Below, one piece after another: positions 6,900-12,054 of a stretch of DNA of 12,054 nt (position 1 is the first letter of the stretch; the number at the start of each line of letters is the position of its first letter). Source of the stretch: CAZVEV01 sp964625865. Lineage in GTDB: Bacteria > Planctomycetota > Phycisphaerae > SM23-33. The stretch covers positions 1 to 12,054 of the forward strand of contig CAZVEV010000186.1 in NCBI GenBank assembly GCA_964625865.1, in the 5' to 3' direction. Both the position numbers and the translations under genes were made by a program. The notes beneath the pieces are model-generated. The model worked only from the letters and a program-made list of their open reading frames with translations, was not told where the DNA came from and did no database searches.

Positions 6900-8090
6900 A
6901 TGGTTGACGCCGACAACAGCGTAATAAAGACCGTCAAGCTGACGAAGATCTTCCGCGACTTCTGGCTGCGGGCGAAGGTCACCGCGGTGTCCGAGCTGGA
7001 CATGGAAATCCGCCCGCGCGAGGTCTTCGGCCTGCTCGGGCCCAACGGATCGGGCAAGAGCACGACGCTGAAGATTATCCTGGGCCTGCTCTTTCCGACG
7101 CGCGGGGTGGTCTCGGTGTTCGGCAAGCGGGCCACCGACGTCGCCGTCAAGGCCCGCATCGGCTTCCTGCCGGAAGAATCGTACCTCTACCCGTTCCTGG
7201 ACGCCTACGAGACGTTGGAGTTCTACGGCAAGTTGTTCCATCAGCCGCGCCAGACGCGGCGCCGCCGCGCCGAAATGCTCCTGGAAATGGTCGGCCTCAA
7301 GGGCGCCGCCTACCGGCGAGTGGGCGAATACTCCAAGGGCATGCAGCGGCGGATCGGACTGGCCCAGGCCCTGATTAACGACCCGGACCTGCTGATCCTC
7401 GACGAGCCAACCACCGGCCTGGACCCGATCGGCACCAGCCAGATCAAGGACATCATCCGCACGCTCGCTCAGCGCGGCAAGACCGTGCTGCTGTCGAGCC
7501 ACCTGTTGGCCGACGTGGAAGACGTCTGCGACCGCGTGAGCATTCTCTACGGCGGAAAGCAGCGCGAACAGGGCACGATCGACGACCTGCTCGCCCGCCA
7601 GGGACTGACCCAACTGGTCACCGACGAACTGGACGACGAGACGCTGGCGCGCATCGACGAGTTGCTCGTGGCGGCCGGAAAGGAAGTCCACGAGATCACC
7701 GCGCCGCGCGACAAGCTCGAAGCGCTGTTCCTCCGCGTGGTTGCCGACGCGCGATCCCGGCGCATCGTCACCGGCGGGGCCGTCGCCGGCGGACAGGTCG
7801 CCGAGTTCCTCCGCGCCGAGGCCCCCACCGGACAGGCCGTTATCGACCAACTGGTCGACCAGGCGCGAGAGGCCGACGTCGGACCCGACGTCCACGCGCC
7901 CGAGCAGCCGCCGGCGCCGGCGGAGCCGGTCGTGGACGAAGACCTTCTGGGCGACCTGGGCGCCGCGGCGGCCCCCGGCGGCGACGACGACGATCAGCCC
8001 CCTGCCCCGCCGCCCAAGGCCCAGCCCCAGGCCGACCAGAGCGTCATCGACACCCTTCTCGGCTCCGACGACGGCCAGGAGGAGGCCTGA
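6900..8090 (+). CDS. ABC-2 type transporter ATP-binding protein with acidic C-terminal extension
   Basis: The ATPase core covers about residues 8-235: Walker A GPNGSGKS at 47-54, a Q-loop region with LPEES at 90-94, signature YSKGMQRR at 144-151, Walker B LLILDEP at 164-170 followed by TTGLDP, and the switch His at 201. All catalytic parts are present. The E-for-Q in the Q-loop region and a signature without LSGGQ are usual for the exporter branch that includes NatA- and GldA-like proteins. It would dimerise and drive the permease encoded next (8094-9755), and perhaps the divergent one (444-1844). Residues 240-290 form a short extra domain; 290-396 are Pro/Ala/Asp-rich, probably disordered, and contain three related short motifs (VIDQLVD at 314, VVDEDLL at 344, VIDTLLG at 382). 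The ATG lies 4 bases after the previous stop, without a strong ribosome binding site, so translation is probably coupled. Confidence 0.93.
   Translation: MVDADNSVIKTVKLTKIFRDFWLRAKVTAVSELDMEIRPREVFGLLGPNGSGKSTTLKIILGLLFPTRGVVSVFGKRATDVAVKARIGFLPEESYLYPFLDAYETLEFYGKLFHQPRQTRRRRAEMLLEMVGLKGAAYRRVGEYSKGMQRRIGLAQALINDPDLLILDEPTTGLDPIGTSQIKDIIRTLAQRGKTVLLSSHLLADVEDVCDRVSILYGGKQREQGTIDDLLARQGLTQLVTDELDDETLARIDELLVAAGKEVHEITAPRDKLEALFLRVVADARSRRIVTGGAVAGGQVAEFLRAEAPTGQAVIDQLVDQAREADVGPDVHAPEQPPAPAEPVVDEDLLGDLGAAAAPGGDDDDQPPAPPPKAQPQADQSVIDTLLGSDDGQEEA
8077..8085 (+). promoter_or_regulatory. Strong ribosome binding site of the operon permease, inside the ATPase gene
   Basis: AGGAGGAGG lies within the last codons of the ATPase gene and ends 8 bases before the ATG at 8094. 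It is the best Shine-Dalgarno match in the operon and suggests coupled, efficient synthesis of ATPase and permease. Confidence 0.8.
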
Positions 8091-8093
8091 CCC

Positions 8094-9755
8094 ATGCGCG
8101 GCATCTGGACCGTTGCCAGGCAGACCCTCGCACAGATCCTCCGCACGAAGACCGCGTGGGTCTTCATCCTCGTGCTGGCGGCCTTCCTGGTCGTCCTGCC
8201 GGGCGGCCTGCAGGGCGACGGCACGCTGGCGGGGCGGATTCGGGCGTACCTGTCGTACAGCACGACGATCATCGCCCTGACCCTCAGCGTCCTGACGGTC
8301 TTCCTCGCCGTCGACGTCGTCAGCTCCGACGTGCGAAACCGCACCGTCTTCAGCGTGGTGACCAAACCGGTGGGCCGGTGGCAGTACGTGCTGGGGCGCT
8401 GGCTCGGCGTGGTCCTGCTCGACGCGCTGCTTCTGGCGGTGGCGGCCGCCGACGTCTACGTCGTCGCCCAGTCCATGCGACGCGAGCGCACCAGCGCCGA
8501 CGACCCGCTGGACGGGCTGGCCGTCGAGTCCGAGGTCTTCACCGCCCGCGCGCGGATCGCGCCGGTGTCCATCGACGACAAGCTCACCGCCCGCGTCCGG
8601 GCGCGCATCGCGAAGTTCCGCGAGGAGAACCCCACCGAGTTCGAGCGCGAACTGGGCGCCCGGGGCGGGGCTCGCGACGAGCAGGCGGCCCTCGATGCGT
8701 ATTACAGGGAAATCTACAAGCAGGAGAGCCAGAAAAGCCAGACCGTCGGGCCCTTCCGGTCGATGAGATGGGACTTCGAGAACATCGAGCTGGCCGGCCA
8801 GCCCGCCACGGGCACCGTCAAGGTCACCGAGGTGATAGGGCAGGTGGGCACGATGTGGCACGTCCGGTTCGGCGGGCCCGATTCGCTGATCCGCAAGCTG
8901 GTCTACCGCGGGCCGGTGCAGGTCGGCGGGGCCGAGGCCCAGGTCCGCGACCTGACCGAGGGGTTCGTCGCCGCCTTCATGCTCGACGACGCGGGCGAGA
9001 ACACCAAGATCGGGCGCCTGGACGTCGGCGACACGATTGACGTGCGCCTGGACCCGACGCTGCAACTGTCGTTCAAGGCCCGAAGCGCCGGCGGGAAGCT
9101 GCCCGGCGGGAAGATGAAAACCTCGTGGACCATCAGGAACCGCACGGGCCCGGTGACCGTCTACTACGTCAACCGCAGCGACCCGCCCCGCATGATCCGC
9201 ACACTCGTCGTGCCCGGGCGCGCCGTCGACGACAACAGCGAGATGACCGTCCAGGTCCTCAACCTCAACCCCGCCAGCCTCCGCATCCTCCGCGACGACG
9301 TGTCGGTGCTCTACCGCGTCGGAAGCTTCGAGGGCAACTTCTTCCGCGTCATGGTCCTGGTCCTGGGTCAACTGATGTTCCTGGCCGCCTTGGGCGTGAT
9401 GGCGGGCAGCTTCCTGTCGTTCCCCGTCGCGTGCGTGCTGGCCTTCGGCGTCCTGCCGTTCTCCCTGGGGCGACAGTTCCTGACCGAGTCGGTCAAGCTC
9501 CCGCGAGGCGGCGGGCTGGCTGACGCCGATCCGATCACGGCCGTCGGACATATTATCCTGAAGGTCATGGGCACGATCCTGCCCGATTTCAACGCCACAA
9601 ACCGCGGCGACGCCCTGGTCGACGGCATGTCCGTCGCCTGGAGCGAGGTGGCGTCCTCGATGGGCCTGGCCGTCTGCGTCCCGACCGTCGTCCTGCTGGC
9701 CCTGGCGATGCTGATCTTCACCAAACGTGAACTGGCCGGCGTGCAGGTGGCGTAG
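8094..9755 (+). CDS. ABC-2 type transporter permease with large soluble domain
   Basis: The 553-residue product has an N-terminal amphipathic stretch (MRGIWTVARQTLAQILRTKT), a membrane segment at about 20-37, and two more at about 54-75 and 100-126. Between these is VTKPVGRWQYVLGRW at 89-103, the motif shared with the divergent permease. Residues from about 130 to 412 are hydrophilic. The first part is charged and helical (about 155-225); the rest alternates in a way suggesting beta strands, for example GTVKVTEVIGQVGTMWHVRF and PVTVYYVNRS. Three or four membrane segments follow from about 416 to 548, ending with KRELAGVQVA. A long domain between early and late helices is known for ABC-2-family subunits that act on envelope substrates or on proteins outside the membrane. 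With the upstream ATPase it should form a complete exporter-like unit; substrate and direction cannot be told. The frame overlaps none of its neighbours. Confidence 0.9.
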   Translation: MRGIWTVARQTLAQILRTKTAWVFILVLAAFLVVLPGGLQGDGTLAGRIRAYLSYSTTIIALTLSVLTVFLAVDVVSSDVRNRTVFSVVTKPVGRWQYVLGRWLGVVLLDALLLAVAAADVYVVAQSMRRERTSADDPLDGLAVESEVFTARARIAPVSIDDKLTARVRARIAKFREENPTEFERELGARGGARDEQAALDAYYREIYKQESQKSQTVGPFRSMRWDFENIELAGQPATGTVKVTEVIGQVGTMWHVRFGGPDSLIRKLVYRGPVQVGGAEAQVRDLTEGFVAAFMLDDAGENTKIGRLDVGDTIDVRLDPTLQLSFKARSAGGKLPGGKMKTSWTIRNRTGPVTVYYVNRSDPPRMIRTLVVPGRAVDDNSEMTVQVLNLNPASLRILRDDVSVLYRVGSFEGNFFRVMVLVLGQLMFLAALGVMAGSFLSFPVACVLAFGVLPFSLGRQFLTESVKLPRGGGLADADPITAVGHIILKVMGTILPDFNATNRGDALVDGMSVAWSEVASSMGLAVCVPTVVLLALAMLIFTKRELAGVQVA

Positions 9756-9777
9756 AAGGCATAGTGGGAAGACGACA

Positions 9778-11799
9778 ATGACAGCAGGCCCCAAGACAAC
9801 ACAACTGATCCTGGCCGGCGTGGTAGCCGCCGCACTGGGCGGCGCGGCGCTGCTGCACGAGCCGCTCGAGGAACAATCCAAGGCCTACGACCTGTCTCGC
9901 CCGGGCGACACCACCGTGGTGGCCAGCCCGCTCCAGACCCTCCTGACCCTCGCCCCCGGAGGCCTGCGCGCCCCGATTGTCAGCTTCCTCTGGATGCGGG
10001 CCGAAGAACTCAAGGAAAAAGGGCGCTTCCACGAAATGCGGGACCTCAGCGAGTGGATCTGCCGCTTCATGCCCCGCTACCCCGGCGTGTGGGACTACCA
10101 CGCGTGGAACATGGTCTGGAACGTCTCGGTGACCGCCCACAGCGGCGACGAGCGCTGGCGCTGGCTCGAAAGCGGCATCAACCTCCTGCGCGACCGCGGA
10201 ATCGCCCTGAACCCACGCAGCCTCGGCCTCTACAAGGAACTCGGCTGGATCTACTACGAGAAGCTCGGCCAGGGCACCGACGAGATGCACTACGTCTACA
10301 AGCAGCGGTGGGCCGAACGCATGCAGGACCTGCTGGCCGCCCCGGTCTTCGGGACGACCGACGAGGTGATCGACGCGTTCAGGCCCATCGCCGCCGCCCC
10401 GCTCGACCGCGACCCGTACAGGCCCCGCGAAGGGTCGTTCAGGGGCAACCACCACCGGCTGGGTGGCGATGAGCTGCGCCGGTGGGACGGGCGCGACTCG
10501 TCGATCCAGCGCGACCAGCTCAAGGTCCTGCTGGCCGGCAATGCCGACGTCCGCGCGCTGGCCGACGACCTGGCGGCTCTCGGGCTGCGAATCGACGAGT
10601 CGCTGCTGGCCGCCTACAACCGCTTCAGCCGCGACGAGGCCATGGAGGCCGTCCGCGCACGCCCGCTGGGCCCGCCCGCCGAGGCCGACCGCGCCATCGC
10701 TGCGCTGATCAACGATCCGGCCCGCGCCGCGGCGCGAACCGCCGCCCTGGCCTTCGTGCGGGCCCAGGTGCTCTGGAACGCCTACCGCCTGGACCCGGCC
10801 TGGATGCTCGGCGTCATGGAACGGTACAACGTCCCGCTCGACTGGCGACAGGCGCCGGCGCACGCGATCTACTGGATCACGCTCGGCCAGGACCGCTGCA
10901 AGCAGATCATCGGGGCCGAAGATTCGCTCAATATCGACCGCACGCTCCTGTATTCGCTCAGGGACCTGACGTTCTACGGCAGGATGACCTACATCGAGAA
11001 CCCCGACGAGCGCAGGAGCCCGACGATCAGGCGCTTCCCGGACTGGCGGTTCATCGAGCCGGCCCACCAGGCCCACGTCGACCTGGGCAAGATCGCCATA
11101 CACTTCGAAGACGACCTGCACGCCGCACGCCGCGTCTTCGACCAGAACAAGTACCGCACCGGGCACATCAACTTCCTGTCCGAGTGCATCGAGATGCTCT
11201 ACCGCGCCGGACGCGTCGACAGGGCCCAGGCCCTCTACGACTGGATCAAGGACAACTACGCCCCCGAGGGCGACCTGTGGAAGCTGCCCCTGAAAGACTA
11301 CGTCGTCGAAGACATCCGCCGCGACGGCAGGCCCATCCCCAGCCTCGCACGCACCCAGATCCGCGGCTCGCTGATCGCCGCCTACGAAGCCCTGCCCATC
11401 CGCACCGAGGCCGCCCAGAACAAGTACCGCATGCTCATGCGATACGCCCTGCGCGTCCACGCCGTGTTCAACCCCGAAACCTCCCAGCGATACAAGCTGC
11501 CCTCCATGAAGGTCCTCGCCGCCGATACCGTCGCGGCGATGCTCGTCAGGCCGCGAATGATGGGACGCTACCTCTCCCTGCCGTACCGCCACCGCCTCTA
11601 CACCGCCCTCGATGCCGATATCCGACGCATGATCTACGACCGCATCGCCCCCTCCTTGAAGCGCCAGTGCGCCCAGGCCAACCCGCCCCTGGACTTCACC
11701 AAAGCCTTCCCCGAACCCCCCGGCATGGCGGCCTACCGCGAGCACCTCCGCCGCACCCGCCGCACCCAATCCGACAAGACCGTCGAAGATCCGTCGTAG
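9778..11799 (+). CDS. Conserved-looking membrane-anchored protein, probably helical-repeat (TPR-like), function unknown
   Basis: The product has 673 residues from ATG 9778. An in-frame GTG at 9727 would overlap the permease and add an Arg-rich stretch before the anchor, so it is not used. GGGAAG at 9766-9771 is a weak ribosome binding site. A single N-terminal hydrophobic segment (about 8-27, ILAGVVAAALGGAALL) is either an anchor or an uncleaved signal. The rest looks soluble and helical. Residues 62-185 are Trp/Tyr-rich: SFLWMRAEELKEKGRFHEM, LSEWICRFMPRYPGVWDYHA, ERWRWLESGINLLRDRGIAL, NPRSLGLYKELGWIYYEKLG. Their helix-turn-helix spacing resembles TPR-type repeats, and a later stretch near 462-493 (ECIEMLYRAGRVDRAQALYDW) looks alike. 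I recall similar W-rich proteins in planctomycetes but cannot name a family. It is the last gene of the operon, 22 bases after the permease, and may be an exported partner of the ABC-2 unit. No catalytic motif was seen. Confidence 0.85.
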   Translation: MTAGPKTTQLILAGVVAAALGGAALLHEPLEEQSKAYDLSRPGDTTVVASPLQTLLTLAPGGLRAPIVSFLWMRAEELKEKGRFHEMRDLSEWICRFMPRYPGVWDYHAWNMVWNVSVTAHSGDERWRWLESGINLLRDRGIALNPRSLGLYKELGWIYYEKLGQGTDEMHYVYKQRWAERMQDLLAAPVFGTTDEVIDAFRPIAAAPLDRDPYRPREGSFRGNHHRLGGDELRRWDGRDSSIQRDQLKVLLAGNADVRALADDLAALGLRIDESLLAAYNRFSRDEAMEAVRARPLGPPAEADRAIAALINDPARAAARTAALAFVRAQVLWNAYRLDPAWMLGVMERYNVPLDWRQAPAHAIYWITLGQDRCKQIIGAEDSLNIDRTLLYSLRDLTFYGRMTYIENPDERRSPTIRRFPDWRFIEPAHQAHVDLGKIAIHFEDDLHAARRVFDQNKYRTGHINFLSECIEMLYRAGRVDRAQALYDWIKDNYAPEGDLWKLPLKDYVVEDIRRDGRPIPSLARTQIRGSLIAAYEALPIRTEAAQNKYRMLMRYALRVHAVFNPETSQRYKLPSMKVLAADTVAAMLVRPRMMGRYLSLPYRHRLYTALDADIRRMIYDRIAPSLKRQCAQANPPLDFTKAFPEPPGMAAYREHLRRTRRTQSDKTVEDPS

Positions 11800-11863
11800 G
11801 TGTAGGGCGCGCAACTCGGTGGTAGCGTCCCAAACGTGTAGGAGGCGTGGTCGTGTAGGGCGC
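11800..11863. repeat. Short direct repeats of GTGTAGGGCGC
   Basis: GTGTAGGGCGC occurs exactly at 11800-11810 and 11853-11863, and a shortened copy GTGTAGG lies at 11836-11842. They begin right after the stop codon of the last operon gene. Function is unknown; they may be part of a larger intergenic repeat continuing into the hairpin run. Confidence 0.55.
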
Positions 11864-11887
11864 CGAACGTTGCGCGGGCGCGGCGGG

Positions 11888-12020
11888 CCCCGAGGGGGTC
11901 CAGAGCAGTTGGCCGGGGGTTGACCAAGCGCAGCGCAGGGCGGCCCCCGGAAACCCGTGTTCTTACAAACACGGCCCCGGCAATTCGGGGGACACCACCT
12001 AATGGCCCGAGGTTAAGGTG
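11888..12020. repeat. Run of four to five hairpins in the gene-free end of the window
   Basis: Successive small inverted repeats are visible: CCCC/GGGG at 11888-11891 and 11894-11897; CCGGGGG/CCCCCGG at 11913-11919 and 11944-11950 with a 24-base loop; CCGTGTT/AACACGG at 11955-11961 and 11968-11974 with a 6-base loop; CCCCG/CGGGG at 11975-11979 and 11986-11990; and a weaker CACCT/AGGTG at 11996-12000 and 12016-12020. The third and fourth abut. The set looks like an intergenic palindromic repeat cluster. It could also end transcription of the operon, but none of the stems is followed by a T-run on the + strand. The remaining bases to 12054 show no gene and no clear signal. Confidence 0.65.
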
Positions 12021-12054
12021 AATCATGTCATAAAAGCAGGCCTCTCTTGACGAT

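Noticed and set aside
7994..8365. Arg/Thr-rich small - strand frame across the ATPase-permease junction
   Set aside because: It is antisense to both genes, has no ribosome binding site of note and shows no domain.
9727..9777. GTG start 17 codons upstream for the last operon gene
   Set aside because: It would overlap the end of the permease gene and put an Arg-rich stretch in front of the anchor. ATG 9778 is simpler.
6849..9881. A 1010-codon open frame on the - strand across the ABC genes
   Set aside because: It lies antisense to three genes with clear family motifs. Its translation is Gly/Arg/Asp/His-rich low complexity, as expected for an antisense frame in high-G+C DNA.
9718..11814. A 698-codon - strand open frame opposite the last operon gene
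   Set aside because: Composition is that of an antisense shadow. The + strand frame has an anchor, a helical pattern and operon spacing.
11888..12020. CRISPR array or tRNA in the hairpin-rich end
   Set aside because: The stems differ from one another with no regular repeat-spacer pattern, and no cloverleaf with T-loop bases is visible.
12024..12054. ATG at 12024 and TTGACG near the end as start of another gene or a -35 box
   Set aside because: The ATG is followed by a stop after one codon, and a single hexamer at the edge without a partner is not evidence of a promoter.

Overview
The window is about two thirds G+C and densely coding. The high G+C, several long polytopic ABC-2 permeases, unusual HflK/HflC-like proteins and hairpin-rich intergenic repeats suggest a member of the Planctomycetota (Phycisphaerae-like) or a relative. 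This placement is inferred from the style of the proteins and repeats; there is no marker gene here.

Layout. Positions 1-384 hold the 3' end of a P1B-type metal-transporting ATPase on the + strand. It converges on an ABC-2 type permease on the - strand (444-1844), and a large inverted repeat (392-444) fills the gap. A divergent, non-coding control region (1845-2068) separates that permease from a compact six-gene + strand operon: a polytopic SPFH/band-7 protein (2069-4408), an HflC-like protein (4527-5471), an HflK-like protein (5477-6895), an ABC-2 ATPase (6900-8090), an ABC-2 permease with a large soluble domain (8094-9755), and an N-terminally anchored, probably helical-repeat protein of unknown function (9778-11799). 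Gaps inside the operon are 3-22 bases, except for a 118-base interval carrying a long palindrome between the first two SPFH genes. The last 255 bases (11800-12054) carry no recognisable gene and hold short direct repeats and a run of hairpins.

How the genes may work together. HflK and HflC classically form a membrane cage that modulates the FtsH protease, but no FtsH is present here. Three SPFH proteins are instead co-transcribed with an ABC-2 ATPase/permease pair and an anchored helical protein. The divergent permease shares a juxtamembrane KPV-x-R motif with the operon permease and has no ATPase of its own next to it, so it may use the operon's ATPase. Two of the SPFH proteins carry His/Asp-rich segments and a metal ATPase lies at the edge, so a link to metals is possible but weak. 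The working idea is an SPFH-scaffolded ABC-2 membrane complex. The association is visible in the sequence; the function is inference.
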